Shown piece by piece: positions 15,301-22,815 of a stretch of DNA of 49,416 bases; the first letter of the stretch is position 1, and each line of letters starts with the position of its first letter. The notes beneath the pieces were generated by a model. The model saw nothing but the letters and a program-made list of their open reading frames with translations, was not told the origin of the DNA and ran no database searches. Position numbers and translations under genes: made by a program. The DNA is taken from the NCBI RefSeq assembly GCF_040676675.1, contig NZ_JBFAPK010000054.1:1-49416 (forward strand). Reading direction: 5' to 3'. Origin of the DNA: JBFAPK01 sp040676675. Lineage in GTDB: Bacteria > Actinomycetota > Actinomycetes > Mycobacteriales > Micromonosporaceae.

Positions 15301-16688
15301 GGCGGGCCGGCCGCCGGTACGCCCGCGCGTGGCGGCCCCGCGACGTACACGACGTGGCGGCCCGCAAGCTCTGCACCGGCTGCGGGGTCTGCGCCTACCT
15401 CGCCCCGGACGAGGTACGCATGGTCGACGTGCTCGACCACGGCCGGCGGCCGCTGCCGGTGGTCCCGACGCCCCGCGCGGGCGGCTGCGGTACGGATGCG
15501 GTCGACGCTCGCGGCGCGGGTGGCGGCGGCTGCGGGACGGGCGGACCCGACGGTCGCGGCGCGGGGGCGACCGGCGGGGACGGCGCCCGCGCCGCCCTGG
15601 GCTGCTGCCCCGGCATCCGGCTGGAGCACGAGAGCCACCGCCCGGCGCCCGGCGAGATCGCCGAGCTGCGCGCGGCGTGGGGGCCGGTCCGGGCGATCTG
15701 GGAGGGGTACGCGGCCGACCCGGCCATCCGGTTCGCCGGCTCCAGCGGCGGGGTGGCCACCGCGCTGGCCGCGTACTGCCTGGAGGGCGAGGGGATGGCC
15801 GGGGTGCTGCACATCGGTGCCCGGGCGGACGTGCCGTACCTCAACGAGGCCCGGCTGTCGCGCGACCGCGCCGAGCTGCTCGCCGCCGCCGGTTCCCGGT
15901 ACGCCCCGGCCAGCCCCTGCGAGCGGCTCGACCTGGTGGAGACCGCCGACGGCCCCTGCGTCTTCATCGGCAAACCCTGCGACGTGGCGGCGGTACGGAT
16001 GGCCCGGCGGACCCGACCGTCGCTCGACGCGCGGGTCGGCCTCACCATCGCGGTCTTCTGCGCCGGCACGCCCAGCACCCGCGGCACGCTGGAGATGCTC
16101 GACCGGCTCGGGGTGCCCGACCCGGCCCGGCTCGCCTCGGTGCACTACCGCGGTAACGGCTGGCCCGGCCGGGCCCGGGCGCGGCTCGGCGACGACCCGC
16201 CCGGGCGGGAGCGGACGCTCAGCTACGAGCAGTCCTGGGGCGAGATCCTGCAGAAACACCGGCAGTGGCGCTGTTACCTCTGCGCCGACCACACCGGCGA
16301 GTTCGCCGACGTCGCGGTCGGCGACCCGTGGTACCGGCCGACCGGCGACGACCCGGGCCGCTCGCTGGTGCTGGCCCGCACCGAGCGCGGCGTACGCCTG
16401 GTCGAGGCGGCGATCGCGGCGGGCGCGCTGGTGCTGGCGCCGGGGGAACCGGGCATCCTGCCGGCCTCGCAGCCCAACCTGCTGCGCGCCCGGGGTGCTG
16501 TCTGGGGCCGGCTGGTCACGCTTCGGGCGGCCGGCCTGATGGCGCCCCGGCTCCGCCGGCTGCCGATGGCCGGGCTCTGGTGGCGGCACCTGTCGACGAG
16601 GCAGAAGCTGCAGTCCACCGTCGGTACGCTGCGCCGGATCCGGCGCAAGCGGCTGCGCGAGCCGGCCGAGCTGGTGCCGTACGAGTAG
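15297..16688 (+). CDS. FrhB/FdhB-like iron-sulfur protein (coenzyme F420 hydrogenase beta-subunit family)
   Basis: The protein has 463 residues. The GTG at 15297 overlaps the upstream TGA. LCTGCGVC (about residues 23-30) can hold an iron-sulfur cluster. FAGSSGGVATALAAYCLEGE and FIGKPCDVAAVRMARR are the flavin/F420-type FrhB core, and WRCYLCADHTGEFADVAVGD carries further family cysteines. An insertion at about residues 61-105 is very rich in Gly and contains extra Cys, ahead of GCCPGI. In methanogens FrhB reduces F420; in polysaccharide clusters relatives sit next to pyruvyl transferases with unproven roles. It probably donates or removes electrons during sugar modification. It is the last gene of the operon and ends 10 bases from the convergent beta-helix gene. 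Confidence 0.8.
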   Translation: MRRAGRRYARAWRPRDVHDVAARKLCTGCGVCAYLAPDEVRMVDVLDHGRRPLPVVPTPRAGGCGTDAVDARGAGGGGCGTGGPDGRGAGATGGDGARAALGCCPGIRLEHESHRPAPGEIAELRAAWGPVRAIWEGYAADPAIRFAGSSGGVATALAAYCLEGEGMAGVLHIGARADVPYLNEARLSRDRAELLAAAGSRYAPASPCERLDLVETADGPCVFIGKPCDVAAVRMARRTRPSLDARVGLTIAVFCAGTPSTRGTLEMLDRLGVPDPARLASVHYRGNGWPGRARARLGDDPPGRERTLSYEQSWGEILQKHRQWRCYLCADHTGEFADVAVGDPWYRPTGDDPGRSLVLARTERGVRLVEAAIAAGALVLAPGEPGILPASQPNLLRARGAVWGRLVTLRAAGLMAPRLRRLPMAGLWWRHLSTRQKLQSTVGTLRRIRRKRLREPAELVPYE

Positions 16689-16698
16689 CCGGACGGGG

Positions 16699-18090
16699 TC
16701 AGCTGAACGGCACGGGCCGGCCGTTGTCGAACCAGACGTTGGTGACGGGATCCCAGTTGATCCCGAGCAGCCGGACGTTCACCACGATGCCGTACCGGTA
16801 GTCGCGGCCGAACTTGTTGCCCCGAATGTTGATCAGCGAGGAGACGAGATCCTTGCGGATGCCGATCGAGTAGTTTCCGCCGTTGCAGTAGTTGTCCTCC
16901 ATCAGCAGGTTCGTCACGGTCGGGCCGGTGGTCGAGCCGATCATGATGCAGGCGTTCATCGGGTCCCGCAGCGGCGCGTTGTACGGCTCCAGCCGGTTGT
17001 GCCGGATCACGATGTTCACCCCGGCCGTGGTCTGCAACGCGTCGTTGTGCGAGTCGGGGATCCGGGCCAGGTCGTGTACCCAGGAGTCGGCGATGGTGGA
17101 GTTGTCCCCGAGCCGGGGCCCGTCGATGGTGTTGTAGATGTTGGCCCGCCGTATCGTGTAGTTGCCGCAACAGACCGTGGCGGACGTCTGCCCCGTACCG
17201 TTGATCTCGACGTCCTGGACGATCACGTTGGTGGCCGGGCTGTAGACGCGTACCGAGTAGGTCGGGATCGAGCAGGTGATCCGGGAGCGTTGGATCGTCA
17301 CGTTGCTGGCGAAGACGCTGACGCACCCGGTGATGTTGAGACCGCTGACCACCTGACCGGCGGTACGCAGGCTCAGCGAGCCGGAGTTGCGCAGGGTCGT
17401 ACCGGCCGGCACGCCGGTGGTCGTCGGCCCGGGCCAGTACGTGATCGGCGTCGGCGGGGTGGCCAGCACCCCCGGGGGAGCACCCGGCCCCGCCGGGTTC
17501 GCCCCGGACGGCATCCGGTCCAGCGGCCCGGGCGCCCGCGCCGGAGCGGATGCCCGGTTGGTCGAGTACGGCCGCCCGTCCCGCTGGGACTCCATCACGG
17601 TCGCCGGCTCCAGATCGCTGCGGACGAAGGCGTTGCGGCAGCCGTGGGCGCGTACCCGCAGCGCCGAGTAGTTGCCGGGCACGATGCCGTCGGTGTGGTC
17701 GGTACGGCAGCGGATGTCGGTGTTCTCGGCGAAGAAGCCCTCGACGCCATGGCGGATACGGATCGCCGCCGGGCCGCCGGTGCGGACCGTCACCCCGTGC
17801 AGGCTGACGTTGTTCGCCGCGATCTCGATCGGGCGGTCGATGGTCTCGTTCCAGAGTTCGGTACCGGACACGGTGATGACCAGCGGCGGGCCGACGGCGG
17901 GCTCGGGCCGGGTCAGCACCGCGAGCCCGCCCGCGCCGAGTACGAGGCCGAGGCTGGCGAGCGCGGCCAGCCCGGCGAGCCGAAACCGGCGGCGGTCCGG
18001 TCGGGGTCGGCCTCCACGGCCGGATCGGCGGCGGGACCGGGCGGGATCGGGCGGTGACTGTGCCCTGGTCGCGGGGTCGATGCTGGACAT
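16699..18090 (-). CDS. Membrane-anchored right-handed beta-helix protein
   Basis: The protein has 463 residues. The ATG at 18090 is preceded by GAGGGGGGAAGAA; an upstream ATG at 18234 would add an uncharged leader-like stretch with no such site. After an Arg/Pro-rich cytoplasmic segment, a hydrophobic stretch (about 36-60, LAGLAALASLGLVLGAGGLAV) acts as signal anchor. The outer part has two runs of short beta-helix coils (IEIAANNVSLHGVTVRTGG at about 85-105, and ASNVTIQRSRITC with IVQDVEING later) separated by a Pro-rich spacer. These pectate-lyase-like folds often bind or cleave polysaccharide. No catalytic residues can be assigned. The position beside the glycan operon suggests action on that product. 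Confidence 0.7.
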   Translation of the reverse strand: MSSIDPATRAQSPPDPARSRRRSGRGGRPRPDRRRFRLAGLAALASLGLVLGAGGLAVLTRPEPAVGPPLVITVSGTELWNETIDRPIEIAANNVSLHGVTVRTGGPAAIRIRHGVEGFFAENTDIRCRTDHTDGIVPGNYSALRVRAHGCRNAFVRSDLEPATVMESQRDGRPYSTNRASAPARAPGPLDRMPSGANPAGPGAPPGVLATPPTPITYWPGPTTTGVPAGTTLRNSGSLSLRTAGQVVSGLNITGCVSVFASNVTIQRSRITCSIPTYSVRVYSPATNVIVQDVEINGTGQTSATVCCGNYTIRRANIYNTIDGPRLGDNSTIADSWVHDLARIPDSHNDALQTTAGVNIVIRHNRLEPYNAPLRDPMNACIMIGSTTGPTVTNLLMEDNYCNGGNYSIGIRKDLVSSLINIRGNKFGRDYRYGIVVNVRLLGINWDPVTNVWFDNGRPVPFS

Positions 18091-18293
18091 TTCTTCCCCC
18101 CTCGGGAGAGCACCAACGTCCAGGGTGGGCGTGCAGGAAATGCCGCTCCGAACGTCCCGAACGTTACAAGAAGTACCGAGCGCGTGACAGTTTTCGATCA
18201 GACGGATTGCGGACACACTGGGCCTATCCGTCATCCCGGAAAGGCGCCGTTTCCGCGCCGTTGATGCGGCCTGCCGGGGTGGCCGCGCTATTC

Positions 18294-18314
18294 AGTGGTA
18301 CCGTATAGTGGTAC
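18294..18314 (+). promoter_or_regulatory. Candidate PadR promoter/operator
   Basis: AGTGGTAC occurs at 18294-18301 and again at 18307-18314, a 13-bp direct repeat, and GGTAC appears a third time at 18327. TATAGT (18304-18309) overlaps the second copy and could be the -10 box. The overlap, 40-60 bases before the PadR start, would suit autorepression, which is usual for PadR proteins. Confidence 0.4.
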
Positions 18315-18353
18315 TTGGTGACACGAGGTACTGGTGCGGCCGGGAGGAGCGGG

Positions 18354-18680
18354 ATGGACGACCTGACGGAGATGCTGAAGGGCACGCTCGAAGGCTGCGT
18401 GCTTCAGATCATCGGCAGGGAGGAGACCTACGGGTACGCCATCACGCGTCGGCTGAACGAACTCGGCTTCGTCGACGTCATCGAGGGGACGGTCTACACC
18501 ATCCTGCTGCGGTTGGAGAAGAGGGGGCTCGTCCGGGTCACCAAACGACCGTCCGGACTCGGCCCGCCGCGCAAGTTCTATGCGCTCAACGACGCGGGGC
18601 GCGAGGAACTCGCGGCGTTCTGGGCGAAATGGGAGTACGTCTCATCGCGGATCGACAAGCTCAGGGAGGGCGGGGAATGA
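18354..18680 (+). CDS. PadR family transcriptional regulator
   Basis: The protein has 108 residues. The ATG at 18354 follows GGAGGA. The winged helix is clear: MLKGTLEGCVLQIIG, then YGYAITRRLNELGF, then EGTVYTILLRLEKRGLV and the wing RPSGLGPPRKFYALNDAG. PadR proteins are dimeric repressors that release DNA when a small molecule binds. This one overlaps the first DUF1048 gene by 4 bases (ATGA), so it probably controls the DUF1048 pair and itself. The ligand is unknown. Confidence 0.9.
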   Translation: MDDLTEMLKGTLEGCVLQIIGREETYGYAITRRLNELGFVDVIEGTVYTILLRLEKRGLVRVTKRPSGLGPPRKFYALNDAGREELAAFWAKWEYVSSRIDKLREGGE

Positions 18681-19033
18681 GCTTCTGGGAGACCATGACC
18701 GGCAGCGATCTCACCAGGGAGTGGAAGCAGTTCGAGGCCCGGGCCGCGGCATTGCCGCCCGACTACCGGGCGGCATGGGGACAGATCGTGGTTCACCTCT
18801 TCCCATACGGCAGCTTCACGGGTCGCAACCTGACACCGATCGCCGACGGCGCCCTGGGGCTGCTCGAAGAGACGGCGTCCGATGGGCAGAGCATTCACGA
18901 GGTGCTGGGTGACGACATCGAGGGTTTCTGCGCGGCGCTGGCCGGCGGCCAAGAGGCGCGGACCTATCGCGACCGCTGGCGTGAGCAGTTGAACAGGAAC
19001 GTCGCCAGGAAACTGGGCCAGCTAGGAGGCTGA
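18677..19033 (+). CDS. DUF1048 family protein
   Basis: The protein has 118 residues and starts within the stop of the PadR gene. It is a small, soluble, helical protein. WKQFEARAAALPPDYRAAWGQI, then a middle loop, then LLEETASDGQSIHEVLGDDI and FCAALAGG follow the pattern of DUF1048 proteins, which commonly sit beside PadR genes. There is no membrane segment or catalytic motif. Its function is unknown. The next gene is a paralog, so the two may form a heteromer. Confidence 0.75.
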   Translation: MSFWETMTGSDLTREWKQFEARAAALPPDYRAAWGQIVVHLFPYGSFTGRNLTPIADGALGLLEETASDGQSIHEVLGDDIEGFCAALAGGQEARTYRDRWREQLNRNVARKLGQLGG

Positions 19034-19034
19034 C

Positions 19035-19361
19035 GTGGGTATCCAGGACATCATCGAGGGCAAGAGGCAGTGGCGGGCGCACCTGGCCCGGGTCAAGGCG
19101 CTCCCACGGGACTACCAGATCGTCTACAAGGAGATCCAGCGGTACCTCTTCAAGGTCGGGCCGGTCGGGCTGGCGGACGGGTCCCTGCTCTCGGGGATCC
19201 TCGATTTCTTCGAGGAGGGCGTGGCCGCCGGCAAGGGAGTCCTGGAACTCGTCGGCACCGACGTCGCGGCCTTCTGTGACGACCTGGTGAAGGACTCGCG
19301 CACCTACGCGGACATCCATCAGGAGTCCATCCGCGGCAAATCCGGAACGGCGGGGAAGTAG
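19035..19361 (+). CDS. DUF1048 family protein, second copy
   Basis: The protein has 108 residues. The GTG at 19035 has a near-perfect AGGAGG site and begins one base after the previous stop. HLARVKALPRDYQIVYKEIQRYLFK parallels the first copy's LPPDYRAAWGQIVVHLF, and FFEEGVAAGKGVLELVGTDV with AFCDDLVKD parallels its second half. The start IQDIIEGKRQWRAH is the typical DUF1048 N-terminus. The strong ribosome site suggests higher output than the first copy. Its function is unknown. Confidence 0.8.
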   Translation: MGIQDIIEGKRQWRAHLARVKALPRDYQIVYKEIQRYLFKVGPVGLADGSLLSGILDFFEEGVAAGKGVLELVGTDVAAFCDDLVKDSRTYADIHQESIRGKSGTAGK

Positions 19362-19373
19362 CCTCGGCGACCC

Positions 19374-19403
19374 GGGGGGCGCCGCCTCGGCGGGGCGTCC
19401 CCC
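19374..19403. terminator. Hairpin between convergent genes
   Basis: GGGGGGCGCC (19374-19383) pairs with GGCGTCCCCC (19394-19403) with one G-T wobble and a 10-nt loop. It fills the 42-base gap between the second DUF1048 gene and the AI-2E-family gene and can serve both strands. It has no U-tract, as is common in actinobacteria. Confidence 0.65.
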
Positions 19404-20636
19404 TCAGCGCGACTGCTGGCGCGGGAGGACCACCTCACGCAGGATCAGCTGCAACGCCGCCACCGCCGGGATGGCCACCAGCGCGCCGAGCACCCCGAAA
19501 AGCGCGACGCCGAGCAGCGCGCCGACGATCGCCGCCACGTCGCTCACCTCGACCGACTTGCGCATCACCTTCGGGTAGATGAGGTAGTTCTCCACCTGCT
19601 GGTAGATCACGAAGAAGATCACGCAGGCGATGCCGAGCGGCAGTTCGGTGGCGAAGCCGACCAGGCTGACGATCACCGCCCCGATCGTCGCGCCGATCTG
19701 CGGGATCAGGTCGCAGACGGCCACCACGACCGCCAGCGCGAACGGGTACGCCAGGCCGATGATCGCGGCGAAGACGAAGGTGCTCACCCCGGCCAGTACC
19801 GCGATCGCCAGCGCGCCCACCATGTACGCGCCGACCTTGGTGAGGATCTCGTCGCCGATGAGGCGTACCCGGTCCCGGCGGGAGGCCGGCACCATCCCGT
19901 ACCCGAGCGTCCTGATCTGGTCGAAGGCGGCCAGGAAGTAGATCGTCAGCACCAGCACCGTCAGGACGTTGAAGATCGTGCCGAAGATGAGCCGGGCGCC
20001 GCCGAAGACCCCGCCCAGGGCCCGGCTGATGTTCTGCGCGGTCGCCGCCGACTGCACCCGCTCCATCAGGTGGTACCGCTCGACCAGGTCGTTGATGGTG
20101 TCGTTCTGCCGCAGCGAGTCGAGGTAGTGCGGTAGCTGCTCGACGAACTGGCCCGACTGCGTCACCACCGGCGGTACCAGCGCGAACACCCCGCCCGCGA
20201 GCAGCAGCACGACGGTGAGCGTCACGGCCGCCACGGCGAGCCCCCGGGGCAGCCCCCAGGAGCGCAAGCGGGCCACCGCCGGGTTGAGCCCGATCGCCAG
20301 GAAGAGCGCGACGAAGATCAGGACGAGCATCCCGCCGGCGTTGCGTACCGCGAGGTACACCGCGTAGGCCAGCAGCACGCCCAGGCCGCCGGTGAAACCG
20401 ATCAGGAACGGGTTCTGGCGCAGCGGGCGGCCGGGCGCCCCGAACCGGCGCTCGTCGTGCCCGCCGACCAGCCGCGCCGGGTCGGCCAGGTCCTCGTGGC
20501 TGTCGTCGCCGCTGGTCGTACCGCCGTCGTCCGCGCCCGCTCCGGCCTCCCGATCGACCCGCTCGGTCGAGCCCCGCTCCGCGGCACCCTGCGCGGGAAC
20601 CCGGACGACCTCCGACTCTGGCTCCTCGACCGCCAC
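19404..20636 (-). CDS. AI-2E family membrane transporter/permease
   Basis: The protein has 410 residues from GTG 20636, chosen because GGGGGAGG stands 5 bases before it; an in-frame ATG at 20744 would add 36 residues with a poor site. An acidic, Arg-rich, soluble N-terminus of about 80 residues precedes some eight hydrophobic helices. FLAIGLNPAVARLRSWGLPR, the long soluble loop around residues 175-215, and the end segment IGALVAIPAVAALQLILREV match the AI-2E/PerM family. Members export small molecules or drive Na+/H+ exchange; the substrate cannot be inferred. It begins 131 bases after the coiled-coil gene and is probably co-transcribed with it. Confidence 0.85.
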   Translation of the reverse strand: MAVEEPESEVVRVPAQGAAERGSTERVDREAGAGADDGGTTSGDDSHEDLADPARLVGGHDERRFGAPGRPLRQNPFLIGFTGGLGVLLAYAVYLAVRNAGGMLVLIFVALFLAIGLNPAVARLRSWGLPRGLAVAAVTLTVVLLLAGGVFALVPPVVTQSGQFVEQLPHYLDSLRQNDTINDLVERYHLMERVQSAATAQNISRALGGVFGGARLIFGTIFNVLTVLVLTIYFLAAFDQIRTLGYGMVPASRRDRVRLIGDEILTKVGAYMVGALAIAVLAGVSTFVFAAIIGLAYPFALAVVVAVCDLIPQIGATIGAVIVSLVGFATELPLGIACVIFFVIYQQVENYLIYPKVMRKSVEVSDVAAIVGALLGVALFGVLGALVAIPAVAALQLILREVVLPRQQSR

Positions 20637-20767
20637 CCGGGCCTCCCCCGTCTCGGACTCCTGTCGGGAGGTTATCCGGAGTGTCCGCGCCAGGCCAGAC
20701 GTGACGCGCCCTCGCGACAACCGGCGCGGCGTACGCGGTCCCATTCCGAGCGGAACCGCGACGGGGC

Positions 20768-22561
20768 TCACTCGGATTCGACGGCCACCTTCTTGGGCTT
20801 CGTGGTGCGCTCCTCGGCCGCCGGCTTCACCGGCAGTTTGCCCGAGTCGCCGGTGCTCGTGATCTTCGTGGCGACCGGGGCGCGACCCGCCTCGCCCGGG
20901 ACCGTGGCCACCGTCGGCTCGCCGTCGACCCCCTCGGGTCCGGCCGCGGCGGACTCCGTCGGGTCCGGCCCGTCCGCTGCCGTGGCGGCGGTCACCAGCG
21001 CCGGCTCGGCAGGGGCGGCGGGCTCGACCGGGGCGGCCGGTTCGGCAGCGGCGGCCGTCGCGGCGGCCGCCTCGGGCCGGACCTCGGCCACCTGTTGGCG
21101 TACCTCGGCGAGCTGCCGCCGCAGGTCGAGCAGCTCCCGCTGGATCTCGTCCGACTCCTGGCGCGAGGCCCAGGTCTCCTGCCGCAGGTCGGCCAGGGAC
21201 TGCTGGGCCTGGGCGATCTCCTGCATCACCTCGACCAGTTCCTGCCGCCCCGCCATCGCCTCCTGCTGGGTCGTGGCGAGCTGCTGCTGTGCGGTGGCGA
21301 GGCGCTGCTGTGCGGTGGCGGCGTACTCCTCGTACTGCCGCTTGGAGACCGAGACGTACTCGTCGGCCTGCTTGCGGACCTCGGTGGCGTGCTCGTCCGC
21401 CTTGCGGCGGATCTCGGCGGCGACCTCCTCGACGCCGGCGAGCAGCTGGTTCCGCTTCTCCTCGGCCTCGGCGGTGACCCGCGCGGCGAGTTCCTCGGCC
21501 TCCGTGGTCACCCGCGCGGCGTGCTCCTCGGCCTGCCGGCGTACCTCGGCGGCGTGCTCCTCGGCCGAGCGCCGCAGCTCGGCGGCGTGCCGCTCGACCT
21601 CCTCGCGCTTCGCCGCGTACTGCTGCTCCAGGCCGTCCCGCCACTGCGCGAACTCCTGCTCGACGGCGGTCCGGCGGGCCACGATCTCCTTGTCGGCAGC
21701 GGTCTGCTTGGCGGTGATCTCCTGCTCGACCCGCGCCCGCAACGCGGCCAGCTCCTGCTGGGTCTGGCTGCGGGTCTGCTGGACGTACGCCTCGGTCTCG
21801 CTGCGCATCCGCTGGACGTAGGCGTCGGTCTCGGCCCGGCTGCGCCGGACGGACTCGGCGGTCTGCTCGGTGATCCGCTTCGCCTCCTGCTGGGCCTTGG
21901 CGTGCGCGGCCTCGCCGGCCTCGCGCAGGCGCTTCGCCTCCTGCTGGGCCTTGGCGTGCGCCGCCTCGCCGGCCTCGCGCAGGCGCTTCGCCTCCTGCTG
22001 GGCCTTCGCGTGCGCGGCCTCGCCGGCCTCGCGCAGCCGGGTGGCCTCCTCGGTGGCGGCGGTCACCAGCGCCTCGGCCTGGGCGCGGCGGGCGTTGCTG
22101 GCCTTCTCCTCCTCCGCACGGCGGGCGGCGAGCGCGATCTCGAAGTCCCGCAGCGCGGTCGCGGCCTGCTCGCGCGCCTCGGCGAGGATCTGTTCCGCCT
22201 CGGCGCGGCGCGCCTCCAACTCCTGGGTCGCGCTGGTCTGGATCGCCTCGGCCTGTTCCTCGGCGAGCGTGAGGATCTGTTCGACCCGGGGGCCGAGGTG
22301 CCGGAACGAGGCCCGGTCGACCACACCCACCTGTCGGCGTACGGCGGCGAGGTCGCGTTGCAGCACCTCGACCTGCCCGGCGAGCTTGTGGATCTGTGTG
22401 TACGCCTGTTCGCGCTCCGTCGCCAGGGTGGCGATCTCGTGCTCGGCCCGAGCGACGTACCGGTCTACCTGCCGTTTGTCATACCCCCGCAGGGCCGACT
22501 CGAAGTTGGGCTCCGTGGTCACGTCCCCGCCAAGAGCGAACAGTTCCTCGCCGTGCGACAT
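20768..22561 (-). CDS. DivIVA-domain long coiled-coil protein, Scy-like
   Basis: The protein has 597 residues and starts at ATG 22561 after GAGGA. NFESALRGYDKRQVDRYVA (about 18-36) is the DivIVA-type membrane-curvature module. Residues 60-515 are nearly all Glu/Ala/Gln/Arg heptads, a very long coiled coil with three perfect 18-residue repeats at about 176-229. The last 80 residues are Ala/Pro-rich and end with a Lys cluster. In Streptomyces, Scy and FilP are adjacent coiled-coil proteins that build the tip-organising centre for polar growth. Scy is about twice as long as this protein, so the match is by architecture and neighbourhood. A second DivIVA coiled-coil gene lies immediately upstream. 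Confidence 0.75.
   Translation of the reverse strand: MSHGEELFALGGDVTTEPNFESALRGYDKRQVDRYVARAEHEIATLATEREQAYTQIHKLAGQVEVLQRDLAAVRRQVGVVDRASFRHLGPRVEQILTLAEEQAEAIQTSATQELEARRAEAEQILAEAREQAATALRDFEIALAARRAEEEKASNARRAQAEALVTAATEEATRLREAGEAAHAKAQQEAKRLREAGEAAHAKAQQEAKRLREAGEAAHAKAQQEAKRITEQTAESVRRSRAETDAYVQRMRSETEAYVQQTRSQTQQELAALRARVEQEITAKQTAADKEIVARRTAVEQEFAQWRDGLEQQYAAKREEVERHAAELRRSAEEHAAEVRRQAEEHAARVTTEAEELAARVTAEAEEKRNQLLAGVEEVAAEIRRKADEHATEVRKQADEYVSVSKRQYEEYAATAQQRLATAQQQLATTQQEAMAGRQELVEVMQEIAQAQQSLADLRQETWASRQESDEIQRELLDLRRQLAEVRQQVAEVRPEAAAATAAAAEPAAPVEPAAPAEPALVTAATAADGPDPTESAAAGPEGVDGEPTVATVPGEAGRAPVATKITSTGDSGKLPVKPAAEERTTKPKKVAVESE
21876..22037 (-). repeat. Three tandem 54-bp coding repeats
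   Basis: Three consecutive 54-base units differ from each other at only a few third-codon positions and encode the same 18 residues (KRLREAGEAAHAKAQQEA in register). Eighteen is not a multiple of seven, so each unit shifts the heptad phase by four. Copy-number change by recombination would lengthen or shorten the coil in 18-residue steps. Confidence 0.95.
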
Positions 22562-22670
22562 GCTCTCATCCTCACACGCATCGTGCCCCCGCGCGGCAAT
22601 ACCGACCGCCCTACGGGATGCACTTACCTGCCCCGGCAACCGCCCGACCTGCGGAAACCGTGGCGTACGA

Positions 22671-22710
22671 ATACGGGGCCGAGCCGGATCGTACCGGCGC
22701 GGCCCCGTAT
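22671..22710 (-). terminator. Terminator hairpin downstream of the FilP-like gene
   Basis: ATACGGGGCCG (22671-22681) is perfectly complementary to CGGCCCCGTAT (22700-22710). An inner GCCGG/CCGGC pair (22683-22687 with 22694-22698) extends the stem. It lies 105 bases past the stop of the FilP-like gene and before the Scy-like start, which separates the two transcripts. Confidence 0.75.
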
Positions 22711-22815
22711 CACCCGCGCATGCCCCGCTTTGGTGGGTCTTGCCTGGCTGGCCGGCACCGGGTGGGATGTGTCCCGGAGCCGGGGTCGGGCGCCTCGCGC
22801 CCGCTGGTCAGCCGG

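Noticed and set aside
19404..21644. A 746-residue version of the AI-2E protein starting inside the coiled-coil gene
   Set aside because: The added part overlaps the coiled-coil gene in another frame and is Arg/Gly-rich. GTG 20636 has the proper ribosome site.
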